From: Betaproteobacteria bacterium
GTDB lineage: Bacteria; Pseudomonadota; Gammaproteobacteria; Burkholderiales; Ga0077523
DNA length: 64,000 nucleotides
Assembly (NCBI GenBank): GCA_016713305.1
Contig: JADJPK010000031.1
Location: 248,001-312,000 of the forward strand
Reading direction: 5' to 3'
Positions within the stretch are counted from its first letter, which is position 1. Every line of letters begins with the position of its first letter. Below are positions 31,997 through 41,132 of this stretch, piece by piece. A program made the translations under genes and the position numbers. Under the pieces are notes generated by a model. That model had not been told where the DNA came from. It saw nothing but the letters and a program-made list of their open reading frames with translations, and searched no databases.

Positions 31997-32629
31997 TCAC
32001 GCCTGAGCGCTGGGACGCTTCGATACTGCCTCGTACCAGCGAGCGACATGTTTCAGTTCGGACGGCAGTTCCAGACCGGTAAACCGCGCGAAATCGATCG
32101 CGCACAGCGCACTGATGTCAGGCATGGAAAACTGCTGCCCGGCGACAAAGGGATTGCGCTCGAGTTGATGATCCAGCATCCGGACAAAGCGTCCGTAGCG
32201 TGCCCGGCCTCTTTCTATGAGCTCCGGAATCTGGGCCACGGTCTCGGCCGTTCCCGGCAGCCCCCGGCCTGCGAAAGGTGGAAACGCATTGCGGAAACTT
32301 TCTTCGACACCGAGTTCTCCGTCGCAGTGCACCTTTTGCTGCCACATCTCCACCATTGCCTCTTCGAGGGCCGTCCTTCCCCACAAGGCAGGAATCGGAT
32401 GAAGCCGCTCAATGTATCGGCAGATCGCGGTGGACTCTCCGATCTGGGTACCGTCGTCCAGTTCCAGCATCGGAACCAGCCGTGGGGAGTACCTGGAGAT
32501 GTAATCCGTCTTGAGGCACGCGCGCTCCGCGTCGAAACATTCCTCGGTTTCTATCGTCAAGCCTTTCTCGGCGAGGAAGATCCGGACACGACGGCAATTC
32601 GGTGAGAGCTTCATATCGTAGAGCTTCAT
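31997..32629 (-). CDS. glutathione S-transferase
   Basis: The product is 210 residues, standard for cytosolic GSTs. The N-terminal thioredoxin-like domain begins KLYDMKLSPNCRRVRIFLAEKG (active-site serine region SPNCRR), with the glutathione-binding turn LVPMLELDDGTQIGESTAICRYIE. The C-terminal helical domain holds FVAGQQFSMPDISALCAIDF, the conserved N-capping region. GSTs conjugate glutathione to electrophiles. It lies upstream of the OYE gene on the same strand, consistent with a small detoxification group. Confidence 0.9.
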   Translation of the reverse strand: MKLYDMKLSPNCRRVRIFLAEKGLTIETEECFDAERACLKTDYISRYSPRLVPMLELDDGTQIGESTAICRYIERLHPIPALWGRTALEEAMVEMWQQKVHCDGELGVEESFRNAFPPFAGRGLPGTAETVAQIPELIERGRARYGRFVRMLDHQLERNPFVAGQQFSMPDISALCAIDFARFTGLELPSELKHVARWYEAVSKRPSAQA

Positions 32630-32718
32630 TCAACCCGCCTCCATGGAACGTGGGGATTCGCCGCGAAACCCTACGCGAAACGGTCTTACCGATGGATTAC
32701 CGCATCGCGCTGTCGCCT

Positions 32719-35700
32719 TCAGGGCGCCACTCCGAGAGACTGCAAGACGGCTCTGGTCTCGCGCGAAGGTTCCACGCCCAGCGTGCCGGTGAGCATTTCG
32801 CGGCACCGGCGATAGACGCCCACGGCATCGGCATGCTCGCCCCTTTGCACCAGGCAAGCCATGAGGCGCCGGTAGAATTCCTCGTGCAGGGCGTCGGCAT
32901 CCAGGGCCTTGCTGTAGACCTCCGCCGCGTCGGCCCACCGGCCCTGATCCTCGAGCATGCGCGCCACCCGGACGACCGCACGCTGGAATTTGGCTCGCAG
33001 GCGGTCCCGATAGCCGATCGACCACACGGAGTCCACTTCTCCACCGAGGAAATGCCCGGCATAAATCGATACCGCCCGCTTCCAGTCGCCGGCCTCCGCC
33101 TTCGTACCGGAGCCGGACAGGATTTCGTTGCACCGCACTTCGAAGACATGCGCGTCCACCCAGCAGCGTGCCCCATTCAGGGTGACTCGTCCTGCATCGA
33201 GTCGAACGGACTCCTCCCCTCCAAGTAGCTTCCTCAATCGATGCAACGCGACGGTCAACGCCGCGTGCGCCGCATCGCCGTCCAGTCCCTCCCACAATCG
33301 TGCCGCCAGGTCCGTGGCGCTCGCTCCCGGCTCCCCGGCGGAGATGATCGCCTTCAGGAGTTCCAGCAGCCGATACTGAGGCCTGTGGCCGAAGCGCAAC
33401 GGCTCTCCGTCGATCAGGACAAGAAACCGTCCGAGGGTGAAGATCTGCACGGGCCACGGCCAGGGGGCATCCACGGCCGGGGATTGCAGTTTCCGGCGGC
33501 GGACGAGTTCGCGAACGTAGTCCGGCTGTATGGAGAACTCCATCGCGGCACTGCACAGTTCACCCATCATCCGGGGCACCCACATCAGCGTCTTATGGAA
33601 CGCATGGCGCGCTCCTGCCTCGAATGCACGGGACAAGATCGTTTTCACCTCGGCGGATCGCCCCGACCGAAGGGCGACGAAAGCATCCATCACGTCCAGA
33701 TTGAAATTCAGCAGCGGGCTGCCCATGCCGGCGAGCGCAACTCGCCAGCGTTCGATCCGGGCTTCGGCCGCCTGGAATTCCTTGCGCTCGCACAGAAGAA
33801 ACACCGGGGGATGGTTGTAGGCAGTGTTGAATGGAACCCCCACCATCGGCATCCGGGAAAACTCGTCCCAAAGCTGGTGCGCCCGGGGGAGATCGCCCTT
33901 CAGCACGAATGTCCAGAGTTCAAGGGAGCGGAAGTAGACGACCTCCATGTAGCGATCGTCTCTCAGTCCGGAGCGCGCCTTCTCCAGAAAGCCGCATGCT
34001 TCGTCGATACGCCCGACGCTCAACAGCACGTGCGCGCATCCGACCAGTTGGAACGATGCGGAGATCTGTGCGCCTTCCTCTTCGGCGATCCGCAATGCGG
34101 CGATCTGCTCTTCGAAGGCGAGGTCTCCCTCCCCCTGCATGTCGTAGTACTGAGATGTCCTGAATGCTTCCCAGATCCGCAATCTGGGCGCTATTCGCGG
34201 ATTGCGTCGAGCCTTCTTGGCCATCTGGACCAGAGGCATCGACCCACGGAAGTTTCCCATGAGCTCGTAGTAGAAGAGCAAGAAGACGCGCGAACGCAGG
34301 AGTTCGTTGGGATCCGTTTCCTCCTCCAACCCCGCAACGACTTCGGCGGCGAGCTCGCGCAGCAGCGGATCGCCCGGCCGGCGATACAGAAGCGCGATGA
34401 GCAACGTGGTTCGGACCGAAGCAGCAAGAGGACGCGGTGCGTCTGTCCGCAGCGTCAGGAACAACTCCTTCAGCCGATCGAGAAAAGGATCCATGAAGGC
34501 GACCGTGTGCCATTCCTGGCAGAACCCGTCGATGTAGGCGGACAACGCAAGCATCTCGCCTAACGGCTCCGGCTGCGCCGAGAACTGACCGGCGGCTTCG
34601 GCGAGAAGTAGTCTTCCGGCGGGAATGTCGAGCACCGACCGGGCCATGCCTCGCCAGTAGGTCAGCCAGGGTCTCGTGGCGCTTCTGCCGGGGGGAGCCG
34701 CGTCTACCCATTCGAGTATGGTGTTCCACCGGCCTTGCTTCATCATCTCCGGCGCGCGCTCACGCAAGACCGATTCGATCTCTTCCCAGGCGGCAGCGTC
34801 CTTGAGGAGCGCGACTGCGGGGTCGAAATCGCCGCGTTCCACGAGTATGCGGCTGGCGGACAACAGGACGTCCCGCCACTGGCGCGCGGGAAACGTGCCG
34901 ACTGCACGGTTCAGGAGGAATTCGCGGAACAGGTCGTGGTACCGGTAGCCGATACCCAGGCCCGTCTGGCGATCCGTGAAGAAGTTCCGGCGGAACAGCC
35001 GTTCGAGTACCTCGGACGCATCGCTCCTCCCCGTGAGGAGCATCGCCGTCTCCGGCGTTATGCGCGGCAGCAACGCGGTACGCATCAGAAAGTCCTGGTC
35101 AGCCGCTTCCGCTCTCGAGAAGACCTCCGAAGCGAAGTAGGCGAAGATCGCTTCCTGCGACATCGACCTGGGGATCGCCGTATCCGCGGCCCCGGACCCG
35201 GCCGCGGACAACAACAGGACGACGCCGGCAGGCCATCCTCCCGAGCGGTCGTGCATCCGACGCGCCGCCTCGCCGTCCGTCCCTCCGCGGCCGACGATGG
35301 CAGACGTTTCCTCGGCCGTCAGACGCAGCTCGTCCCACTCCATCAATCCGATGGTCCGATCGGCCAGATGTTTCGCGAAGTCCTGAGGCGGAGCCTCGCG
35401 CGATACGAAGATCGAACAGCCTGCCGGAGGTACCTGTGACATCGCCGACTTCAGCAGTGCATGAAAATCGGCGCCCGCCGCTTCCTGACAATTGTCGAAG
35501 ACATAAACGGTCTCGGCGTCGAAACGCGCGAAGAGTATCCGGAAAAATCTGCGTCCGAAGCCTGCCTTGTCGTCTGCGTAGTCGATCGTGAGATAGGGAA
35601 GCGATTCGCGCGCAGGCCCGTGCCCTGCCGTGTCCACGAGAAACGAAATGAACGTCGAAGCATCGCCATCGCCGCTGTCGACCTGATACCAGCAGAAAGG

Positions 35701-35895
35701 GCGTCGCCGCGCATCGAGCCAGCTGCTGACCAGCGACGTCTTACCTGCGCCCGGCGGACCGCTGATCCAGACCGCCGAGTATTGACTGCACAACTCGTCC
35801 AGGCGTCGGAACAGTCTTTCCCGCGGGACGGCGCGGTGAATGCGCGGACGGGACAGCTTGGCGAGTTGCGCTTTCTTCGGTGCTCTTCTCGGCAT
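32719..35895 (-). CDS. MalT-like ATPase with C-terminal winged-helix/BTAD transcriptional activator
   Basis: The product is 1,058 residues. The N-terminal STAND-type NTPase has Walker A GPPGAGKTS (residues 46-54) and a Walker B-like VYVFDNC. A long helical TPR-like middle (about 330-780) follows, then a SARP-type winged helix (VQIFTLGRFLVLIDGEPL, LLELLKAIISAGEPGAS) and a bacterial transcriptional activation domain with TPRs (YAGHFLGGE, RLMACLVQRGEHADAVGVYRR). MalT itself ends in a LuxR HTH; here a BTAD output replaces it. Such proteins act as signal-sensing activators. The target is unknown; the GST/OYE genes downstream on the same strand and the divergent small membrane protein gene are candidates. 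Confidence 0.85.
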   Translation of the reverse strand: MPRRAPKKAQLAKLSRPRIHRAVPRERLFRRLDELCSQYSAVWISGPPGAGKTSLVSSWLDARRRPFCWYQVDSGDGDASTFISFLVDTAGHGPARESLPYLTIDYADDKAGFGRRFFRILFARFDAETVYVFDNCQEAAGADFHALLKSAMSQVPPAGCSIFVSREAPPQDFAKHLADRTIGLMEWDELRLTAEETSAIVGRGGTDGEAARRMHDRSGGWPAGVVLLLSAAGSGAADTAIPRSMSQEAIFAYFASEVFSRAEAADQDFLMRTALLPRITPETAMLLTGRSDASEVLERLFRRNFFTDRQTGLGIGYRYHDLFREFLLNRAVGTFPARQWRDVLLSASRILVERGDFDPAVALLKDAAAWEEIESVLRERAPEMMKQGRWNTILEWVDAAPPGRSATRPWLTYWRGMARSVLDIPAGRLLLAEAAGQFSAQPEPLGEMLALSAYIDGFCQEWHTVAFMDPFLDRLKELFLTLRTDAPRPLAASVRTTLLIALLYRRPGDPLLRELAAEVVAGLEEETDPNELLRSRVFLLFYYELMGNFRGSMPLVQMAKKARRNPRIAPRLRIWEAFRTSQYYDMQGEGDLAFEEQIAALRIAEEEGAQISASFQLVGCAHVLLSVGRIDEACGFLEKARSGLRDDRYMEVVYFRSLELWTFVLKGDLPRAHQLWDEFSRMPMVGVPFNTAYNHPPVFLLCERKEFQAAEARIERWRVALAGMGSPLLNFNLDVMDAFVALRSGRSAEVKTILSRAFEAGARHAFHKTLMWVPRMMGELCSAAMEFSIQPDYVRELVRRRKLQSPAVDAPWPWPVQIFTLGRFLVLIDGEPLRFGHRPQYRLLELLKAIISAGEPGASATDLAARLWEGLDGDAAHAALTVALHRLRKLLGGEESVRLDAGRVTLNGARCWVDAHVFEVRCNEILSGSGTKAEAGDWKRAVSIYAGHFLGGEVDSVWSIGYRDRLRAKFQRAVVRVARMLEDQGRWADAAEVYSKALDADALHEEFYRRLMACLVQRGEHADAVGVYRRCREMLTGTLGVEPSRETRAVLQSLGVAP

Positions 35896-36135
35896 CGGGG
35901 CAGTCCTGTTCTGATGGGCACTCGGGGCTCGCAGCCCGCGTGTGCGTCCGTGGCCGGCGAGTTCGTGTCGAAGCTGCCCGTCACACGCCCCTTCAGTTTA
36001 CTGATTCCCGTCGAGCGGGCGCATGGATCATCGATCGGATACCGCCTGTTCCGTCACGATCGACCCTTCCGGATCTCTCGTCGGCGCGGCCTAGATGACG
36101 TGAGATCATTCCGTCACCCCCTTCCCGCTCGAACG

Positions 36136-36501
36136 ATGACATCGAAACCGTTTCCCTCCATGGAACCGACAACCGGCGGCCGGAATTCGCCTCCCCTGCC
36201 GCCCACCGCAAGCGCGTGGATCCTGTTCGGCGCAGGCGCGATGGCGTTGCTCTTCTCTCTAGCGATGCAGTCCTGGATGTGGCAGGTCGTGTTCGGACTG
36301 CAGCCTGTGGCGCCCGGGGGCGGCGAATTCATGGTGGGCCTTTTCATCGGACTGCCGGCTCTTCTGATCGCCAGTCTCCTGCTGGGGCTCACGGTGGCAC
36401 GTCGAGCCTGGCGATCGAGAGCCTCGTGGATTCTGTTCTTTCTTTCGGATGCGGTGCTGTTCGCGTGGATCGCCCTGTTCGTCCGGGACGGTCTGAAATG
36501 A
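36136..36501 (+). CDS. small membrane protein
   Basis: The product is 121 residues from the ATG at 36136. After a proline-rich N-terminus there are about three transmembrane segments (ASAWILFGAGAMALLFSLA, MVGLFIGLPALLIASLLLGLTV, ASWILFFLSDAVLFAWIALFV). No family is recognised. It is followed after 31 bp by the histidine phosphatase gene, probably in one transcript. The 240 bp upstream, towards the divergent BTAD regulator, hold no gene and likely contain both promoters. Confidence 0.6.
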   Translation: MTSKPFPSMEPTTGGRNSPPLPPTASAWILFGAGAMALLFSLAMQSWMWQVVFGLQPVAPGGGEFMVGLFIGLPALLIASLLLGLTVARRAWRSRASWILFFLSDAVLFAWIALFVRDGLK

Positions 36502-36532
36502 TGCGCCGCACGCACCAGCCCGAGCGCTCGAC

Positions 36533-37129
36533 ATGCCGATCGTCCATCTGATCCGCCACGCGCGCCCTGCAGCGGCGTGGGGCGAGGACCCCGATCCCGG
36601 ACTCCATGCCTTGGGCCTGGATCAGGCGGAGGCCACGGCTCGCGCCATGGCGCTGGCGCCGGATCCGCTCCCGATCTATACGAGCCCGCTGCGCCGTTGC
36701 CGGGAAACCGCCCGGCCGCTGGAGCGCAAGTGGGACCGCGCCGCGACGGTATTGCCCGCCTGCGCGGAGATCCCGGCGCCCCCGCTGGATTCGTCCGCGC
36801 GCAGGACATGGCTTGACCAAGTCCTGGCTGGCACGTGGGCGGAACTGGATGCGTCACGGGAAGCTGGATGGCCCGACTTCGCTTCGTGGCGCCTGACACT
36901 CTTGCGCTCGCTGGAGGCCCTGGACGGCGAATCCGTGGTCTTCACCCATTTCATCGCGATCAACGTGGTGGTCGCCCACGCACTGGGCCGCGACGAGGTC
37001 GTCTGCTTCCGGCCGGACCATGCCTCCATCACGACGGTGGAGTTCACCCCTGGCGGTATCCGGATCGTGTCGTGGCGACCAGGGGATTACCTCGGTTCTC
37101 ACCTGATGCCGCACCGGACTTGCGCTTGA
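36533..37129 (+). CDS. SixA-like histidine phosphatase family protein
   Basis: The product is 198 residues. The catalytic RHA motif is in VHLIRHARPAA (His8), with YTSPLRRCRETA (second arginine) and a second histidine in VFTHFIAIN. This is the branch-2-like layout of histidine phosphatases/phosphoglycerate mutase-like enzymes, which form a phosphohistidine intermediate. The substrate cannot be told from sequence: phosphohistidine proteins, sugar phosphates and nucleotides are all possible. Confidence 0.85.
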   Translation: MPIVHLIRHARPAAAWGEDPDPGLHALGLDQAEATARAMALAPDPLPIYTSPLRRCRETARPLERKWDRAATVLPACAEIPAPPLDSSARRTWLDQVLAGTWAELDASREAGWPDFASWRLTLLRSLEALDGESVVFTHFIAINVVVAHALGRDEVVCFRPDHASITTVEFTPGGIRIVSWRPGDYLGSHLMPHRTCA

Positions 37130-37486
37130 CCGGGCCGTGATTCCGTCCGCGGTGTCCGGGCCGTGACCGATCCGTTGAACTTCCTCATCGCAGGACCCGC
37201 CCTGCAGGCCTGATCTGCATCCGCTGCCACCCCGGCACTGGTCGCGCATGGCGCGCCGTCGCGGCTCGCAGCATTGCCTCGCGCGTCCCAACTCCTGCTC
37301 GTCATGCCGGTTCGGCTCGGGTCGCCGCCACGGAGTGCACAGCACGGCCTGCACGGGCTTGCGTTCCTGTGAATTTTCCCTATGCCGCAAGAAAGATCGG
37401 CGCTAGGTTACGCATGACCGGCCCGTGCCCGTTGCGGTGCCGCCCCCCCGCTGCCCTTCGACAAACGCGCCAGCAAAGGAGAACCC
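37130..37486. other. 357-bp intergenic stretch upstream of the PEP-CTERM pair
   Basis: No gene is seen. It should hold the promoter of the first PEP-CTERM gene. The last 120 bp are less GC-rich and contain GAATTTTCCCTATG and a purine-rich ribosome binding site (AAAGGAGAA) just before the ATG at 37487. No promoter boxes or operators could be assigned. Confidence 0.4.
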
Positions 37487-38725
37487 ATGTCCATCAAGAA
37501 CTGTCTTCGTACCCTGTCACTCGCCCTTCCGGGACTTCTTGCAGGAGCCGGCAGTGCGTTTCCGGCAACTTCGTCCATCACCGTCGACGCGAATCTGCCA
37601 AACGGCCAGTTGATCGATGCAGCGAGTTTCGAATGGGGAGTGAAAGCAACGTTGGTCAATGGTAACGGCAGACCCGGGCCAATCCCGGTCGTGGACAAGA
37701 TCTCCTGGACGCAGGGCGTCGACACCACCTTGGGGACGCTTTGGAACCGGATGCTCGTAGGTTCCGCCCAGTCCCGTCCGGAGAAGGTCGACTTCAGTCA
37801 GCCCGGCACCACCGGCGTCAAGCCGTACCTCTCCATCGCGACGGAATATTCGCGCGTGACGGACATCGACCTGCGCACGGACACGGCGACCGTTTCCGAA
37901 GATTTCGTCGCGATTACGATGACGTACGACCCCGCCGGCCTCGGCCGGGAGGGCCAGAAGTCAACGGCCGGGTACAACGTGGCACTCGAAACGGGGACGT
38001 CTCCGGCCGCAGCCAAGGTAACCGCGTTCACTGGAACGCAGCCGGCGGCATTTCCCGGCGGCGAAACCAGCATCTATGCCCGGCTGGGAGGTCCGAGCGA
38101 CTTCATCCCGGGCGCAAGCCAGGCGGCAGGGTACGAGAACTGGATCAAGCTCGATACCGTGAACATGACGGCAGCGCTTGTCAGCACTGCTCAGCCCGGA
38201 GGAGAGAGGACGGCCCCCGCATTCGACGGACTGACCTGGACCCAGACAGTGGACTCTTCCACGCCTTACATTCTTTCGCAGATCCCCGTCGGCCCGGAGA
38301 CTTCCTATGCCACCCTGGAGTTCGTCAAGGACGCCGGTGCGGGACCGGTGACGTTCATGCAGATCACTCTGAGCGACGTGCTGTTCACGCAACTGGATCT
38401 CGCTGCGGGTCAGGAGTCGCTCGCCAGCGCGGAAGTCTCCATGTCCTTCGGGGAGTTCAAGCAGACCGTATGGAATCTCAACGCGGATGGCACAAGGGCC
38501 GATTCGCGGACCACCGGTTACGACATCATCAAGGGCAAACCCTCCACGGATCTCACCGCGCCCGACATTCCCGGCTTCGGCAAGGGAAATCTGGCGCCAC
38601 TCGCTCCGGCCGGATTCGCCGCCGTCGCGCTGTCGGTCCCCGAACCTGGGACGTGCTTCCTGACGCTGGCGGGGATCTGTGCGCTGAGCTTCGCGGTCCG
38701 GGCCCGGCCGGGCCGGGCCGTCTGA
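37487..38725 (+). CDS. PEP-CTERM protein with two Hcp-like (type VI tube) domains, copy 1
   Basis: The product is 412 residues. Signal peptide at 1-27 (LSLALPGLLAGAGSAFPA). Two related beta-barrel-like regions follow, about 40-150 and 215-345. The second shows the Hcp pattern: GYENWIKLDTVNM, LTWTQTVDSSTPYILSQI, YATLEFVKDAGAG, TFMQITLSDVLF, then SFGEFKQTVW and a G-T-R turn. The C-terminus has GNLAP, VPEPG (about 382), a hydrophobic helix and RARPGR, the PEP-CTERM signal used by exosortase for sorting to the outer surface or exopolysaccharide. Ribosome binding site AAAGGAG. A paralogue follows 200 bp downstream. Hcp domains normally occur in cytoplasmic type VI tube proteins; none of the other type VI genes is present. 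Confidence 0.8.
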   Translation: MSIKNCLRTLSLALPGLLAGAGSAFPATSSITVDANLPNGQLIDAASFEWGVKATLVNGNGRPGPIPVVDKISWTQGVDTTLGTLWNRMLVGSAQSRPEKVDFSQPGTTGVKPYLSIATEYSRVTDIDLRTDTATVSEDFVAITMTYDPAGLGREGQKSTAGYNVALETGTSPAAAKVTAFTGTQPAAFPGGETSIYARLGGPSDFIPGASQAAGYENWIKLDTVNMTAALVSTAQPGGERTAPAFDGLTWTQTVDSSTPYILSQIPVGPETSYATLEFVKDAGAGPVTFMQITLSDVLFTQLDLAAGQESLASAEVSMSFGEFKQTVWNLNADGTRADSRTTGYDIIKGKPSTDLTAPDIPGFGKGNLAPLAPAGFAAVALSVPEPGTCFLTLAGICALSFAVRARPGRAV

Positions 38726-38925
38726 CCGGCGCGCCCTCCGCGCACTTGCGGAACCCGTGCGACATGGCCCGTCAGGTGACTGGCAGTGCAGTCGTCTGCG
38801 CACCGACCACCGAAACCCACCGCCCAAAGACAGGCCCACATCCGGTCCATTCGAGGTCCGGCCGCGGACGCGCAGTGTGCGCAGCCAGCCCCGCGAACGA
38901 ACCGCCCTCTCTTGCAGGAGACATC

Positions 38926-40149
38926 ATGCGTAGTCCGACGATTCACCGAACCGTCCTGGCCTTTCTGTTCCTGGTCCTGACCCATGCGGGGGCAGAGGCA
39001 ACCCCTGCGGGCATCGAGATCGATCTTCGGCCCGGCATCCCGAACGCTGTCCCGGCAGCGAGTCTTGCATGGGGGGCGAAGGCATCCTTACTTGCTCATG
39101 GCGAAACCCGAGTGACACTGGAGCCGATCCGCTGGACCCAGAGCATCGATACTTCGGTGCCACGCTACTGGGATTCCCTCGTGGAAGGGACCGTGCTGAC
39201 CCCGAGAGGATCCTTGAGCCTCCTTGATCCGGACCATGCAGGCAGCAACCCCTATTTTTCACTGGCGCCCGCGAACGTCGCCATCGCGAAGTTGGATCAA
39301 TCCGCGGACACTGCTTCGGTCGCCGCGCACTATTCGTCCATCGACATCGTGTACGACCCGGCCGCACGCGGTCTGTCCGGTACTCCCGTTGTCCAGAGCT
39401 TCGACGTGACCACAGGACGGTCGGATGACCTCCTCCGCTCTTCGGCGGAGACGTTCTCCGGTACCCGCGCCGCCGCTGATCCTGGCGGAACGACGCGCAT
39501 CTACATGCGACTTGATCGTGGAGACGAATACTATGTCTCGGGCGAAAGCGTCGCCGCGGGTTACGAGAACTGGATCGAACTGGATTCGGCCGACATGGCT
39601 CTCGGCCCTCTTTCCGGTACCCTCGGAGAGGTCGAGAATCTGAGGTGGACCCAGCAGTTCGACGGTTCCGTGCCGTTCATGCTGAACCGGTTGCTGACGG
39701 GCGAACGGGCGCGGGGTGTCGTGGAATTCGTCAAGGATGCGGGAGCCGGGCCTCTCACATTCATGCAATTGATCCTGGACGAAACACACATCGTCGCACT
39801 GGCCATCGAAGCCGCCGGGAGCGAACTGGCAACGGTATCCGGGACCCTCGAGTTCTTGCGTTACCAGCGCACCACCTGGGCGATCAACGAAGACGGCACT
39901 CGCGGCGCGGCGTTCTCGGTCGGCGTCGATCTCTCCACCAGCAAGTTGATCGATAAAAATCTGCCGATAACGGACGTTGCCGTTTTCGGACACGGCAATC
40001 TGGCGCCGGCAGTACCGGAACCCGCCTCATGGATGCTGCTGTGCGCGGGACTCGCCGCGCTCCTGCTCGCTGCCCGGCACAGGATCGGTATGCCGCGAAC
40101 GGCGAGTGCCAGCACAAGGCGAACCCTCGCGGAATCCCTCCGGGACTAG
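38926..40149 (+). CDS. PEP-CTERM protein with two Hcp-like domains, copy 2
   Basis: The product is 407 residues, ATG at 38926 after CAGGAG. Signal peptide RTVLAFLFLVLTHAGAEA. It is a diverged paralogue of the upstream gene: shared AGYENWI-LD, WTQ-x2-D-S-x-P, EFVKDAGAGP-TFMQ, NEDGTR versus NADGTR, and the GHGNLAP linker. VPEPAS is at about residue 363, followed by a hydrophobic helix and ARHR. Oddly, about 22 more residues follow the basic cluster (to LAESLRD), whereas PEP-CTERM signals usually end within a few residues. The stop may have been moved by mutation, which could affect sorting. The 200-bp gap from copy 1 holds no gene. Confidence 0.8.
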   Translation: MRSPTIHRTVLAFLFLVLTHAGAEATPAGIEIDLRPGIPNAVPAASLAWGAKASLLAHGETRVTLEPIRWTQSIDTSVPRYWDSLVEGTVLTPRGSLSLLDPDHAGSNPYFSLAPANVAIAKLDQSADTASVAAHYSSIDIVYDPAARGLSGTPVVQSFDVTTGRSDDLLRSSAETFSGTRAAADPGGTTRIYMRLDRGDEYYVSGESVAAGYENWIELDSADMALGPLSGTLGEVENLRWTQQFDGSVPFMLNRLLTGERARGVVEFVKDAGAGPLTFMQLILDETHIVALAIEAAGSELATVSGTLEFLRYQRTTWAINEDGTRGAAFSVGVDLSTSKLIDKNLPITDVAVFGHGNLAPAVPEPASWMLLCAGLAALLLAARHRIGMPRTASASTRRTLAESLRD

Positions 40150-40208
40150 CCATTTGCGAGTGCCACGCCTTGCCGGATTCGTGCCACCATCCGGGGACCC
40201 GCAACCGT

Positions 40209-40242
40209 GGCTCCCCCTCCCGATTTCCCGAGGGTGGGAGCC
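40209..40242 (+). terminator. hairpin after the second PEP-CTERM gene
   Basis: GGCTCCC and CCTC pair with GAGG and GGGAGCC around CCGATTTCCC. It sits 60 bp after the PEP-CTERM stop and 40 bp before DUF1810. There is no T run, so intrinsic termination is uncertain. Confidence 0.4.
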
Positions 40243-40281
40243 ATGAGGCCGTCCGCCTGAGGCGAAGCACAACGGCACCCG

Positions 40282-40743
40282 ATGATCGGACCCGGTGACG
40301 ACGACCCCTTCGATCTGCAGCGTTTCGTCGATGCGCAGGCCGCGTGCTATGGGCGGGTCGTCGCCGAATTGACGCGCGGACGAAAGGAGTCCCACTGGAG
40401 CTGGTTCATCTTCCCTCAGCTGTCCGGTCTCGGCTCGAGTGCCATGGCGGCCCGGTACGCCATCAGCTCGCTCGCGGAGGCCTCGGCGTATCTGGATCAT
40501 CCGATCCTCGGCGCAAGGCTGCGGGAGTGTGTCAGTGCGATGAACCGGCACGAAGGCACCGGCGCGGAGTACATCCTCGGTCACGTCGATGCGTTGAAGT
40601 TCCGGTCGTGCCTCACGCTGTTCCTGGAGATCTCCGAGCCGGATCCTGCGTTCCGGAAGGCGCTGGAACAGTTCTTCGGCGGTGAACCCGATGCCATGAC
40701 CCTGTCCCTTCTCGGGGCGCGACGCGAGGAAAGCCGGCCATGA
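40282..40743 (+). CDS. DUF1810 family protein
   Basis: The product is 153 residues. The family signature is clear: DPFDLQRFVDAQ, ESHWSWFIFPQLSGLG, AARYAISSLAEASAYLDHPILGARL, KFRSCLTLF and the C-terminal DAMTLSLLG. DUF1810 proteins are small, soluble and of unknown role. The stop overlaps the ATG of the SMR gene by four bases, so the two are translationally coupled. Confidence 0.9.
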   Translation: MIGPGDDDPFDLQRFVDAQAACYGRVVAELTRGRKESHWSWFIFPQLSGLGSSAMAARYAISSLAEASAYLDHPILGARLRECVSAMNRHEGTGAEYILGHVDALKFRSCLTLFLEISEPDPAFRKALEQFFGGEPDAMTLSLLGARREESRP

Positions 40744-41069
40744 AATGGATCTATCTGGGCATTGCCATCATGGCGGAAGTCGTCGCCACGTCCGCACTCA
40801 AGGCCGCGGAAGGATTCACGAAGCCTTGGCCCTCCGTCGTGGTGTGCATCGGCTATGCATGCGCGTTCTATTTCCTGTCGCTGACCCTGCGATTCATTCC
40901 TGTCGGTATCGCCTACGCCATCTGGTCCGGGGTCGGTGTGTTGCTGGTGACGGCGATCGGATGGCTCGTCTGCGGGCAGACCCTCGACGCCGCCGCCATC
41001 GCCGGGCTGGTGCTGATCGTGGCCGGGGTCATCGTGCTTAACGTCTTCTCGAAGTCGGTGGCACACTGA
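40740..41069 (+). CDS. small multidrug resistance (SMR) family transporter
   Basis: The product is 109 residues with four transmembrane helices, the exact SMR length. The essential membrane-embedded glutamate is in MAEVVATSALK (Glu13-14 region), with the signature GIAYAIWSGVG and a C-terminal AGVIVLNV. SMR proteins work as dimers, exchanging protons for quaternary cations or guanidinium. The motif order and WSGVG favour the EmrE-like branch over the guanidinium (SugE/Gdx) branch, but specificity is not certain. Confidence 0.92.
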   Translation: MKWIYLGIAIMAEVVATSALKAAEGFTKPWPSVVVCIGYACAFYFLSLTLRFIPVGIAYAIWSGVGVLLVTAIGWLVCGQTLDAAAIAGLVLIVAGVIVLNVFSKSVAH

Positions 41070-41132
41070 GGAACCCTTGCGGGGCTGCCGTCAGGAGTCG
41101 CCTGCCCCGCGAAACTCGAGGAAAAGGATCTC

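Noticed and set aside
37487..40149. Type VI secretion locus, suggested by the Hcp-like domains
   Set aside because: Both proteins have signal peptides and PEP-CTERM signals, and no sheath, baseplate, ClpV or VgrG gene is nearby.
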